Below, in pieces: positions 7,352-14,890 of a DNA stretch of 64,000 nt. The translations under genes and the position numbers were made by a program. The stretch comes from Clostridiales bacterium. Its GTDB lineage: Bacteria; Bacillota; Clostridia; Lachnospirales; Lachnospiraceae. Under the pieces are notes generated by a model. It saw only the letters and a program-made list of their open reading frames with translations, did no database searches and was not told the origin of the DNA. The DNA is taken from positions 85,710 through 149,709 of the forward strand of contig JAHZHN010000005.1 of assembly GCA_019420275.1 (NCBI GenBank). Direction: 5' to 3'. How positions within the stretch are numbered: position 1 is the stretch's first letter; each line of letters starts with the position of its first letter.

Positions 7352-8179
7352 ATGCAGATCGCAGAAACAGAGTTTGGAAAAGGTTTTATTAAAATGTGTA
7401 CGGACGGAAACCGGATGGGATGGCATGAGAGAAACGGCGGCAACCTTTCCTACCGCATCCGTCGGGAAGAGATTCAGCAGATTCGGGGAAATCTTACAGA
7501 CACAGATTCGTGGAAAGAGATTGGAACGGAGGTGCCTGATCTTGCAGGAGAATACTTTCTGGTGACCGGATCCGGAAAATTTTTCAGCAATGCGGCATCA
7601 GATCCGGAAGACAGTCTGGGGATCATTGAGGTGGATCAGCGGGGCAGACAGTACCGCATCTGCTGGGGACTCAAAAACGGAGGAGTACCGACCAGCGAAC
7701 TGCCGTCTCATCTGATGAATCATGAGCAGAAGAAAAAGGTGACAGGCGGAAAGCATCGTGTAATTTATCACTGCCATCCTGCCAATACCATTGCTTTGAC
7801 CTTTGTTCTTCCGTTAAAGGAAGAAGTGTTTACAAGAGAGCTTTGGGAAATGATGACAGAATGTCCGGTCATCTTTCCAGACGGGGCTGCTGTGATTCCG
7901 TGGATGGTGCCGGGCGGAAGAGAAATAGCACTGGAAAGCGCAAAGTGCATGAAGGATCATGATGTGGTCATCTGGGCGCATCATGGAATCTTCTGCTCAG
8001 GGGAAGGATTTGATCAGACTTTTGGGCTGGCTCATACCGTAGAAAAAGCAGCAGAGATTTTGTGCAAAGTACTTGCTATGGCGCCGAAAAAACGGCAGAC
8101 CATACCGGTAGACGGATTCCGGGAACTGGGGAAAGCTTTTGGCGTCGTCCTGCCGGAAAAATTTCTGTATGAAAAATAA
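7352..8179 (+). CDS. rhaD: Rhamnulose-1-phosphate aldolase
   Basis: 275 residues, the usual RhaD length. It shares the RhaD landmarks: GWHERNGGNLSYR, the phosphate-binding VTGSGKFF, GVPTSELPSH with the catalytic Glu region, and the zinc histidines YHCHPAN and later WAHHGIF. RhaD is a zinc class II aldolase that splits L-rhamnulose 1-phosphate into dihydroxyacetone phosphate and L-lactaldehyde in the cytosol. No rhaA, rhaB or rhamnose transporter is nearby, so the rest of the pathway must lie elsewhere or this enzyme handles a related ketose phosphate. It is second in a DeoR-controlled pair. Confidence 0.9.
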   Translation: MQIAETEFGKGFIKMCTDGNRMGWHERNGGNLSYRIRREEIQQIRGNLTDTDSWKEIGTEVPDLAGEYFLVTGSGKFFSNAASDPEDSLGIIEVDQRGRQYRICWGLKNGGVPTSELPSHLMNHEQKKKVTGGKHRVIYHCHPANTIALTFVLPLKEEVFTRELWEMMTECPVIFPDGAAVIPWMVPGGREIALESAKCMKDHDVVIWAHHGIFCSGEGFDQTFGLAHTVEKAAEILCKVLAMAPKKRQTIPVDGFRELGKAFGVVLPEKFLYEK

Positions 8180-8194
8180 ATAAGATGGATTGCG

Positions 8195-8238
8195 AAGACC
8201 TTCTGAGTGATATAGAATAGAATCATTCAGGAGGTTTT
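8195..8238 (+). promoter_or_regulatory. 17-bp hairpin that locks the crcB ribosome site; also looks like a terminator
   Basis: Bases 8195-8211 pair without a gap to 8222-8238 (17 pairs, 3 of them G-U, 10-base loop). The right arm contains AGGAGG (8229-8234), the ribosome site of crcB, and runs into TTTTT (8235-8239). It may end the rhaD transcript and at the same time hide the crcB start. No canonical fluoride aptamer was recognised upstream. Confidence 0.75.
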
Positions 8239-8242
8239 TCTT

Positions 8243-8614
8243 ATGTTATGGAATTGTTTTTGTGTAGGTGCCGGAGGTTTTCTCGGGGCTATGTGCCGTT
8301 ATCTTTTGGGATTTATTCCTTTGTCAGAGAAGACAGCATTTCCGGTCGTTACACTGGGAATTAATATTTTGGGAGCTTTTGCCATCGGCGTGATCAGCCA
8401 GGCAGCTGTCCGATACGGCATGTCCGATTCCAGATGGATTTTGTTTTTAAAGACAGGAGTCTGCGGAGGATTTACGACGTTTTCTACCTTTGCCCTGGAA
8501 AGTTCTGATCTTATGACAGCAGGCAGATATGGAATGTCAACAGCCTATATGGTCTTAAGTGTTGTATTGTGTCTGGGAGCAGTGTTCGCAGGAAAGATGA
8601 TCATCCGCGGATAA
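8243..8614 (+). CDS. crcB: Fluoride channel CrcB/FluC
   Basis: 123 residues, the usual length for one Fluc subunit. Four membrane helices are visible, with family motifs GAGGFLGAMCRYLLG at the N-terminus, LGINILGAFAIG, and GVCGGFTTFSTFALE, which carries the conserved Phe-box/Thr residues lining the pore. Fluc works as an antiparallel dimer in the membrane and exports fluoride. One gene here implies a homodimer. The start is fixed by AGGAGG 8 bases upstream, which lies inside a stable hairpin (8195-8238), so translation is probably gated or weak in the default state. Confidence 0.95.
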   Translation: MLWNCFCVGAGGFLGAMCRYLLGFIPLSEKTAFPVVTLGINILGAFAIGVISQAAVRYGMSDSRWILFLKTGVCGGFTTFSTFALESSDLMTAGRYGMSTAYMVLSVVLCLGAVFAGKMIIRG

Positions 8615-8706
8615 GAAAAGAAGAATTTTTGGGATGAAAGAGTGTGTAATGAAGAAGGCCCTGCTCTTTTCAAATGGGCAGTTGGCGGTCAGAAGGAGTT
8701 TTGAAT

Positions 8707-9672
8707 ATGATCAAAGGAAAGAAGATATTAGTTGTCCTTCCTGTCAGTGAAGGACAGAAAAATAGATTGGAAGAATTTGCAGACAAGAGCTGCTTTACGT
8801 ATACATCTTATAAAAAAGCAACAAAAGAAATGGTAAAAGAAGCCAATATCATCATTGGAAATATTGATCCGGATTTGCTGGAATATGCAGAGAACCTGGA
8901 ATGGCTTCAGCTGAATTCAGCGGGAGCCGACGCCTATGTAAAACGTGGCATTTTGCCGGAAAATGTTGTTCTGACCAATGCAACCGGAGCGTATGGTCCG
9001 GGCGTCGCAGAACATATGCTGGCCGTTTTGTTTTCGATTCAGAAGAAGCTGCATTTATACCGGGATAACCAGAATCAGTGCGAATGGCACGATGAAGGGG
9101 ATGTTATGTCCTTAAGAGGCGGATGTGTGCTGATCGTAGGCCTGGGAGATATCGGACTGTACTTTGCAAGGCTTTTGAGAAACTTTGGCTATCGAGTGAT
9201 CGGTATCAAACGCCGCCCGGGACAGGTGCCCCAGGGAGTGGATGAATTGTATACGATGGAACGTCTGGATGAGTTTTTGCCGGAGGCGGATGTGGTATTT
9301 TCCGTCCTGCCGGGAACGAAGGCGACAAAGAATATTTTCAATGCCAAGCGTTTTCATGAGATGAAAAACAGCGCCATCTTCCTCAATGCCGGAAGAGGAA
9401 GCGCGGTTAATACAGAGGATTTGTGCCAGGCACTGATTGCAGGAGAAATTTATGGAGCCGGACTGGATGTAACGGATCCTGAGCCGCTGCCAAGCCAGCA
9501 CAAATTATGGAATATGAAAAATGTGGTCATCACACCCCATATTTCAGGAGATTTCCATCATCCGGCCACCTTATACCGGATTGTAGATATTGCAGCAGGC
9601 AATCTGAAGCGTTACTTTGAAGGAGAGCCGCTGATGAATGTGGTGGATCGGGAAACCGGGTACCGGAAATAA
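8707..9672 (+). CDS. D-isomer-specific 2-hydroxyacid dehydrogenase, second copy in region
   Basis: ATG 8707 follows AAGGAG and is preferred to an upstream in-frame start at 8674; 321 residues. The Rossmann motif is VLIVGLGDIGLYFARLL. Catalytic Arg is in NAGRGSAVN, Glu in DVTDPEPLP and His in VVITPHISGD. The motif set and length fit the branch of phosphoglycerate/glyoxylate reductase-like enzymes with an unknown substrate. It is only distantly similar to the protein at 6323, so not a recent duplicate. It stands alone between crcB and a convergent membrane protein. Confidence 0.88.
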   Translation: MIKGKKILVVLPVSEGQKNRLEEFADKSCFTYTSYKKATKEMVKEANIIIGNIDPDLLEYAENLEWLQLNSAGADAYVKRGILPENVVLTNATGAYGPGVAEHMLAVLFSIQKKLHLYRDNQNQCEWHDEGDVMSLRGGCVLIVGLGDIGLYFARLLRNFGYRVIGIKRRPGQVPQGVDELYTMERLDEFLPEADVVFSVLPGTKATKNIFNAKRFHEMKNSAIFLNAGRGSAVNTEDLCQALIAGEIYGAGLDVTDPEPLPSQHKLWNMKNVVITPHISGDFHHPATLYRIVDIAAGNLKRYFEGEPLMNVVDRETGYRK

Positions 9673-10314
9673 TCAAACATGGAGCCTGCGTCTGCCTGTC
9701 CGGCGATGTTTCTGCCAGAGATAGATCAGTGCCATGCAGAGGCTTGCTGCTATGATCAAAAATAGGATCAAAAGGGCACAGTGGAGAAAGAATTCATCAG
9801 GAAGGATCTTGATCACCGGGTCTGTCCGCTCGTCAAAAATCCAGTAGCGGTTGGAAAACATGACTTCGTGGAACCAGATGAATGTGCGCTCCCAGTTAAA
9901 AGCGATCAAAATGCCGGCGGCTGCCGGAAGCACGATGGATAATATAGCACTGTTCCTTAAAAATTTGCGGCAGCCTTGTTTCCAGGCACGAATACCGAGG
10001 ATCAGGGAAGATGCCAGAGCAAGGAAACACACAACCTGCAGGGTATCGAAGATTCGTTTTACGTCCTCAAAATGAATCCGTCCTTCCCGGGACATAGGAA
10101 GAGACAATTTAAGCGAACCTCTGTAAAAGACGCTGTTATAACGAATGAGTTCGTCATAGTTTTTGCGGATGGTATCTTCAGAATAGCCGGAAGTTTCTTC
10201 TATATTAAGAGATGAGATATCGTGATAGTATAAGGGACGAAAGTTTAGCGTGAAAACGGCAGAAGCGGAAATGACAAAGAGAGTCATAAGGATCGAAAGC
10301 AGGATTTGTTTCAT
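9673..10314 (-). CDS. TIGR01906/DUF1461-like integral membrane protein
   Basis: The start at 10314 (MKQILLSILM) is chosen because AAAGGA lies just upstream; the longer frame to 10455 would overlap yaaA and lacks a site. The 213-residue protein has an N-terminal helix, an extracytoplasmic stretch (about residues 25-100, RPLYYHDI to GRIHFEDVKRIFD) and three more helices, which is the layout of the TIGR01906 family common in Clostridia. Function is unknown. A short basic tail (KHRRTGRRRL) ends it. It is divergent from yaaA and its stop touches the dehydrogenase stop. Confidence 0.75.
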   Translation of the reverse strand: MKQILLSILMTLFVISASAVFTLNFRPLYYHDISSLNIEETSGYSEDTIRKNYDELIRYNSVFYRGSLKLSLPMSREGRIHFEDVKRIFDTLQVVCFLALASSLILGIRAWKQGCRKFLRNSAILSIVLPAAAGILIAFNWERTFIWFHEVMFSNRYWIFDERTDPVIKILPDEFFLHCALLILFLIIAASLCMALIYLWQKHRRTGRRRLHV

Positions 10315-10394
10315 AATGATTAGGTCCTTTCTAAGTGTAAATATAGATGATTGTGGAATCTTATAAATACAAGTATATAAGATAAGGAGAAGAA

Positions 10395-11132
10395 ATGATA
10401 GGGATAATTTCACCGGCAATGAAGATGCGGATCGAAGAGAGACCGGAAATTTCATTGTCTAATCCGCAGATGATGGAAAAAGCCGAGAAGATTTACCAGG
10501 AGCTGAAAGGTCTTTCGCCGTGGGAAATCCAGAGCCTGATGAAAGTGAATGAAAAGATAGCGACCCAGGTGTTTTTGGATGTTCAGGACTGGAAAATGGG
10601 AAACGGCACAGGCGCCGTCTTTGCCTATGACGGGCTTGTTTTTAAAAATATCGATGCCAGGCATATGACAAGAGACCAGCTGGAATATCTGGATCGTCAT
10701 GTCCGAATCTTAAGCGGCCTGTATGGAGTGCTAAAGCCTTTTGACCGGATTCATCCATACCGTCTGGAAATGGCAGCCCCTTTGAAGATAGAAGGTCAGA
10801 ACCTGTACAAGTTTTGGGGGAGTGATCTGGCGGAAGAAATTTTTAAAACAGGAGAACCCGTGATCAATCTGGCTTCGGAGGAATATGCCAAAGCCGTAAG
10901 AAAATACAGGGAGCCTATGGTGCGGTGGATTGATATAGAATTTCTGACCATGAGAAACGGAAAATTAAGGACCATCGTCGCCTGGGCGAAGATGGCCAGA
11001 GGTCAGATGATTCGTTTTATGGCAGAACGTCAGGCGGATGATCCGGAAGAATTGAAAGAATTTGAATTTCAGGGATATGAATTTGAAGAGTCTTTGTCAA
11101 CAGAGCAAAAGTTTGTATTTGTTTCCCATTAG
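10395..11132 (+). CDS. yaaA: YaaA-family (DUF328) peroxide-stress protein
   Basis: 245 residues from an ATG after AAGGAGA. It matches the YaaA/UPF0246 family along its length: IISPAMKM start, AVFAYDGLVFKNIDA, LSGLYGVLKPFDRIHPYRLEM, NLYKFWG and VINLASEEYAK. In E. coli YaaA limits oxidative damage by lowering free iron and has been reported to bind DNA. A cytosolic stress role is likely here. Its stop overlaps by 4 bases the stop of the convergent TspO-like gene. Confidence 0.92.
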   Translation: MIGIISPAMKMRIEERPEISLSNPQMMEKAEKIYQELKGLSPWEIQSLMKVNEKIATQVFLDVQDWKMGNGTGAVFAYDGLVFKNIDARHMTRDQLEYLDRHVRILSGLYGVLKPFDRIHPYRLEMAAPLKIEGQNLYKFWGSDLAEEIFKTGEPVINLASEEYAKAVRKYREPMVRWIDIEFLTMRNGKLRTIVAWAKMARGQMIRFMAERQADDPEELKEFEFQGYEFEESLSTEQKFVFVSH

Positions 11133-11599
11133 TTTAAGATCAGGATCCCCAGACTTAGATAAAACAGAAACATACACCACAAAAGATACGGCAAAAGCCA
11201 GAAAGCAGACTTTGGCCGGATGAGCAGTATCTGAAGGAAGAGACAGCAGTTGATCAAAAGCAGTGCGGCAGTCCATACGAAGCCAAAGAAGCTTACCTGG
11301 TATTCAAATAGAAGAATAGGCCAGAAAAATAAAAAGAAATAAGAAGCAAGAAACAGTTTCTGAGCCTGAAGGCGTTCTGGATGACGGCAGCGAAGCACAT
11401 AGCTGAGAGGAAAGCTGTTGGCTGCAGGCAGTACGATCATCAGGATCAGAAGCAGGGCAGGATCCGGACAGCCGGGAGGCATCCGGAAGGCAGAATAGGC
11501 ATCTGATATTCCGGGAGACAAAAGAAAAGAACAAAGGGTCGCGGTCATAGGAAGGATTAGGCATAACTTGAAAATGTGATGGTGGGAAAGATGGTTCAT
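11129..11599 (-). CDS. TspO/MBR-like membrane protein, divergent
   Basis: ATG at 11599 has GGAG 6 bases upstream; the frame extends further upstream to 11665 but that overlaps the next gene. The 156-residue protein has five predicted membrane helices. The C-terminal helix (LLPYLLWCMFLFYLSLGILILN) resembles the TspO pattern P-Y-x2-W...LN, but the tryptophans and arginines of the classical ligand pocket are sparse. TspO proteins bind tetrapyrroles and affect stress signalling. The assignment is a best guess on helix number, length and C-terminal motif. Confidence 0.55.
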   Translation of the reverse strand: MNHLSHHHIFKLCLILPMTATLCSFLLSPGISDAYSAFRMPPGCPDPALLLILMIVLPAANSFPLSYVLRCRHPERLQAQKLFLASYFFLFFWPILLFEYQVSFFGFVWTAALLLINCCLFLQILLIRPKSAFWLLPYLLWCMFLFYLSLGILILN

Positions 11600-11647
11600 A
11601 AAAACTCCGGCATTTTTTAATAGCATATGCAGAAGGAGGAAAGAAAT

Positions 11648-12304
11648 ATGCGGGAAGAGCTTCAATGTCCGATCATTACCAGAGATGGAACGATCATTGG
11701 ATATGGAGGAAATCAGGAATGGTTTACCAAAGAATTTCAGAGACTGGCAGGCTGCGGCAGCGTTGCGGGGAGCAATTTGGCGGCCATTTATGCCGCCTCC
11801 GATGAGGCGATGAAGGCGCTGTATGAACCAAAAGCCGATGCCTGCTGTCAGGAAGAATATCTGAAGCTGATGGAAACTATGTATACATATATGAAGCCTG
11901 GATTTATGGGATATCCGCTCATTGGGCGTTTTGCCAAAGATTTTTGCAGGTATGCCCAGGATCGGGGAATTTTTTTGAAAGCCGAGAAGCTGTTTCTTCC
12001 TAAGAAAAAGGAACAGTCTTTAAATTTTATCCTTGGAGGGCTCAAAGCAGGAGATCCGATCGCTTTTTTAATTCTGCGCCATCCTGCGGGACAGCTGCGG
12101 GAAGATAACTGGCACTGGGTCACGATAACAGGATATGATGAGGAAGTCCATGAACTGATCTGGTCTAACTGCGGGCAGAGAGAAGCCATTGGATGGGATA
12201 TGCTGTTTGATCCTGATATCAAATATTATGTAGGAATGGTACGATTTCACAGATACCTGGAGAAAAAGAAGGAGGAGCGTTCAGTATGTGTGAACTGGTG
12301 TTAA
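11648..12304 (+). CDS. Papain-like (C39-type) cysteine protease-fold protein
   Basis: ATG 11648 after AAGGAGGAAAG; 218 residues. A Cys in RLAGCGSVAGSNLAA, a His in NWHWVTITGYD and an Asn in LIWSNCGQR follow in the order Cys-His-Asn of papain/C39-like proteases, and the GCG-x-A helix start is typical. No signal peptide or transport domain is seen, so it is likely cytosolic. The 3' end overlaps the ade start by 19 bases, so the two are translationally coupled. The substrate is unknown; pairing with a purine enzyme gives no clear clue. Confidence 0.6.
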   Translation: MREELQCPIITRDGTIIGYGGNQEWFTKEFQRLAGCGSVAGSNLAAIYAASDEAMKALYEPKADACCQEEYLKLMETMYTYMKPGFMGYPLIGRFAKDFCRYAQDRGIFLKAEKLFLPKKKEQSLNFILGGLKAGDPIAFLILRHPAGQLREDNWHWVTITGYDEEVHELIWSNCGQREAIGWDMLFDPDIKYYVGMVRFHRYLEKKKEERSVCVNWC

Positions 12305-13938
12305 AGAATGGAACGATTGTAGATGTAAAGAATCGAAGGCTGATTGAGGGAGACCTTGCGGTGTCGAATGGGAAGATTATAGGAATTGGAACATTTTCCG
12401 GGAAACAGGAAGTAGACTGCCGGGGAAAGTATCTCTGCCCTGGCTTTATCGATGCTCATGTACACATTGAGTCTTCCATGGCCACGCCGCTGGAGTTTGC
12501 AAAGGCAGTCATGCCTCATGGAACGACAACGGTCATTGCCGATCCCCATGAACTTGTGAATGTAAAAGGAAATGAGGCCATGCAGTATATTTTGGATGCC
12601 ACGGAGGATATTCCGCTGAGCGTCTATATCATGATGCCTTCCTCTATTCCGGCCACTCCGTTTGAGACCAACGGGGCGGATTTTACTGCGAAAGATATGG
12701 AACAATGGAAGGATCATGAAAGGGTTCTTGGGCTGGGAGAGGTCATGTGTTATCCGGCAGTTCTTTCAGGAGATTCGGAGATCTTTGAAAAACTTCGTCT
12801 GTGCAAAGGCATGGTCATTGACGGACATGCACCGGGCCTTACCGGAGAAGATCTGAAGAAATATGTGGAAGCCGGAGTTATGACAGAGCATGAATGTACT
12901 TCTTATGAAGAAGCCAGGGAAAAATGCCATGCAGGCATGAAAATCCTTGTGAGAGAGGGAAGCGCAGCCCGAAATGTTGAGAATATTATCCCGGGACTTT
13001 TGAAGGAACCCCAGGATATGAAAAATTATATGTTCTGTACCGACGATAAACATCTAGATACTATTGAAAATGAAGGACATATCAGTTACAATGTGAGAAA
13101 GAGTATCCAGCTTGGAATGGATCCACTGGATGCTGTTGCTATGGCGACATATCATGCGGCTTCTGCCTATGGACTGGATCAGATCGGGACATTAGAAGAG
13201 GGAAAAGATGCGGACATTGTGGTGCTGGGATCGCTGGAAGAGATATCCGTCGAGCAGGTTTACCGGAAAGGAAATCTTGTAGAAGATTCCATGTTTGACC
13301 GGCAGGCGGCTCCGATCGCAGAATCTATGCTCCACACCGTGGTTTTAACAGGAGTGTCCAAAGATAAGATCAGGGTGCCGGCTCAAGGAAAAGTGCCGGT
13401 CATCGGCATGGTTCCCGGGCAGATCGTAACGGAATTTCTAAGGGAGGAAGTACCGTCTTGTGAAGGATGGTTTGTTCCAAACGAAGAATATTCCAAGCTT
13501 TGTGTGTTTGAACGCCATAGAGGAACCGGCAATGCCAAAGCTGCGCCTTTAAAGGGATACGGGATCACAGGAGGAGCGATTGCGACTTCTGTTGCTCATG
13601 ACTCCCATAACATCATTGCGGCTGGAGATAATGATGAGGATATTCTTACGGCAGTCAGGATGATGGAAGAGATGCAGGGCGGTTATGTGCTGGTTTCAAA
13701 AGGAGAGGTGAAGGCAACATTGCCTCTTCCGATCGCAGGCCTTCTGAGTTTGAGGTCATCCCGGGAGATTCAGGAAAATATTGATGATATGCTGAAAAAA
13801 GCATGGAATATGGGAATCTCCAGAGAGATTGATCCATTTATCACGCTGTCATTTATGGCGCTTCCGGTGATACCAGAGCTGCGTCTGACAGATTTGGGGC
13901 TTGTGGATGTTACTCATTTTCAACCAATTGAAACATAA
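12286..13938 (+). CDS. ade: Adenine deaminase
   Basis: 550 residues, the normal size of Ade. The amidohydrolase N-terminal motif CPGFIDAHVHIESS, the second-shell TTTVIADPHEL, GLGEVMCYPAV, DGHAPGL and TEHECTSYEEA carry the metal ligands, and CTDDKH supplies the catalytic Asp. The Ade-specific C-terminal domain includes VAHDSHNIIAAG and TLSFMALPVIPELRLTD. It converts adenine to hypoxanthine and ammonia in purine salvage. It overlaps the upstream protease-fold gene and is followed 25 bp later by a deacetylase gene. Confidence 0.96.
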   Translation: MCELVLKNGTIVDVKNRRLIEGDLAVSNGKIIGIGTFSGKQEVDCRGKYLCPGFIDAHVHIESSMATPLEFAKAVMPHGTTTVIADPHELVNVKGNEAMQYILDATEDIPLSVYIMMPSSIPATPFETNGADFTAKDMEQWKDHERVLGLGEVMCYPAVLSGDSEIFEKLRLCKGMVIDGHAPGLTGEDLKKYVEAGVMTEHECTSYEEAREKCHAGMKILVREGSAARNVENIIPGLLKEPQDMKNYMFCTDDKHLDTIENEGHISYNVRKSIQLGMDPLDAVAMATYHAASAYGLDQIGTLEEGKDADIVVLGSLEEISVEQVYRKGNLVEDSMFDRQAAPIAESMLHTVVLTGVSKDKIRVPAQGKVPVIGMVPGQIVTEFLREEVPSCEGWFVPNEEYSKLCVFERHRGTGNAKAAPLKGYGITGGAIATSVAHDSHNIIAAGDNDEDILTAVRMMEEMQGGYVLVSKGEVKATLPLPIAGLLSLRSSREIQENIDDMLKKAWNMGISREIDPFITLSFMALPVIPELRLTDLGLVDVTHFQPIET

Positions 13939-13963
13939 GAAAGGAACAAAAGGGTAGGGTAAG

Positions 13964-14815
13964 ATGCGTAGGATGAGAAGAAGACGAAGAAGATGGAGAA
14001 AAGGGAGAGTAGCGGCTCTCCTGCTGATTGCAGTTGTGATTGCAGCGGGTGTAGGATTTCTGATCCGGTCCAGCGGCACAAAGTATGACTCTGTGAATGA
14101 AGAGATGGGGGAATATGTGGTGCAGGCCAATGAAGGAATCCTGGCAAAGGATACCGGGGAAAAGATGAAGAAATCTTTGTATGTGCCAAGGAAGATTGAC
14201 AAGAGCAAAAAGCTGATCGCGTTTACGTTTGATGACGGACCGATGAAAGGAAGGACAGAGAGAGTCCTGAAGGCTTTGGAAAAAGAAGATTTCAGAGCTA
14301 CATTTTTCATGCTGGGTCAGAATGCAAAGCTGTATCCGGATGTTGTGGAACAGGTTTATAAATCAGGCAATGAAGTTGCAGGTCATTCCTGGGATCATCC
14401 ATTGCTGACGAAAATGAGCAGTGAGCAGATTAAAAACCAGCAGGACAAGATGAATGACGCACTGGTGAAGGCATGCGGAAGCAAAGCTGCTATTTTCCGT
14501 CCGCCGTATGGAGGATATAATGACAATGTAAAGAAGATCATTGATGCACCGCTGATCTTATGGAACATTGATACGTTAGACTGGAAGACCAGATCTGCTT
14601 CGGCAACGGAAAAGGCAATCCTGGACAAGGCGCAGGACGGAGATATCATACTGATGCATGACATTCATGAACCTACGGTACAGGCAGTCGAGCATGTTCT
14701 GCCGATCCTAAAGGAAAGAGGATATGAAGTATGTACCGTTTCTGAACTGCTGGAGGCAAAAGGAGTTCAGGTGAAAAAAGGAGATGTGGTGATCAGTGCC
14801 CATCAGATCAAATAG
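13964..14815 (+). CDS. Membrane-anchored polysaccharide deacetylase (NodB/CE4)
   Basis: 283 residues. A very basic start (MRRMRRRRRRWRKGR) and one helix (about residues 17-34) anchor it with the enzyme outside. The NodB domain has motif 1 TFDDGP (catalytic and metal Asp), motif 2 H-S-W-D-H (zinc His pair), motif 3 RPPYGGYN, then LWNIDTLDWKTR and ILMHDIHE. The family removes acetyl groups from peptidoglycan amino sugars or other surface glycans, often giving lysozyme resistance. The exact polymer is not readable. It follows ade and ends at a strong terminator. Confidence 0.92.
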   Translation: MRRMRRRRRRWRKGRVAALLLIAVVIAAGVGFLIRSSGTKYDSVNEEMGEYVVQANEGILAKDTGEKMKKSLYVPRKIDKSKKLIAFTFDDGPMKGRTERVLKALEKEDFRATFFMLGQNAKLYPDVVEQVYKSGNEVAGHSWDHPLLTKMSSEQIKNQQDKMNDALVKACGSKAAIFRPPYGGYNDNVKKIIDAPLILWNIDTLDWKTRSASATEKAILDKAQDGDIILMHDIHEPTVQAVEHVLPILKERGYEVCTVSELLEAKGVQVKKGDVVISAHQIK

Positions 14816-14822
14816 AAGAGAC

Positions 14823-14873
14823 AGAAGCTGTTGCGGATAGATGATGAATCTAAGAAGCAGCAGCTTCTTTTTT
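14823..14873 (+). terminator. Terminator after the deacetylase gene
   Basis: AGAAGCTGTTGC (14823-14834) pairs with GCAGCAGCTTCT (14857-14868) and is followed by TTTTTT. It separates the ade unit from the GH13 gene. Confidence 0.9.
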
Positions 14874-14890
14874 ATGAAAAGGAGCGTGTT

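Noticed and set aside
8100..8242. Canonical fluoride riboswitch before crcB
   Set aside because: The GGNGATGG...CTGATG core and pseudoknot sequences are absent; only the hairpin over the ribosome site is supported.
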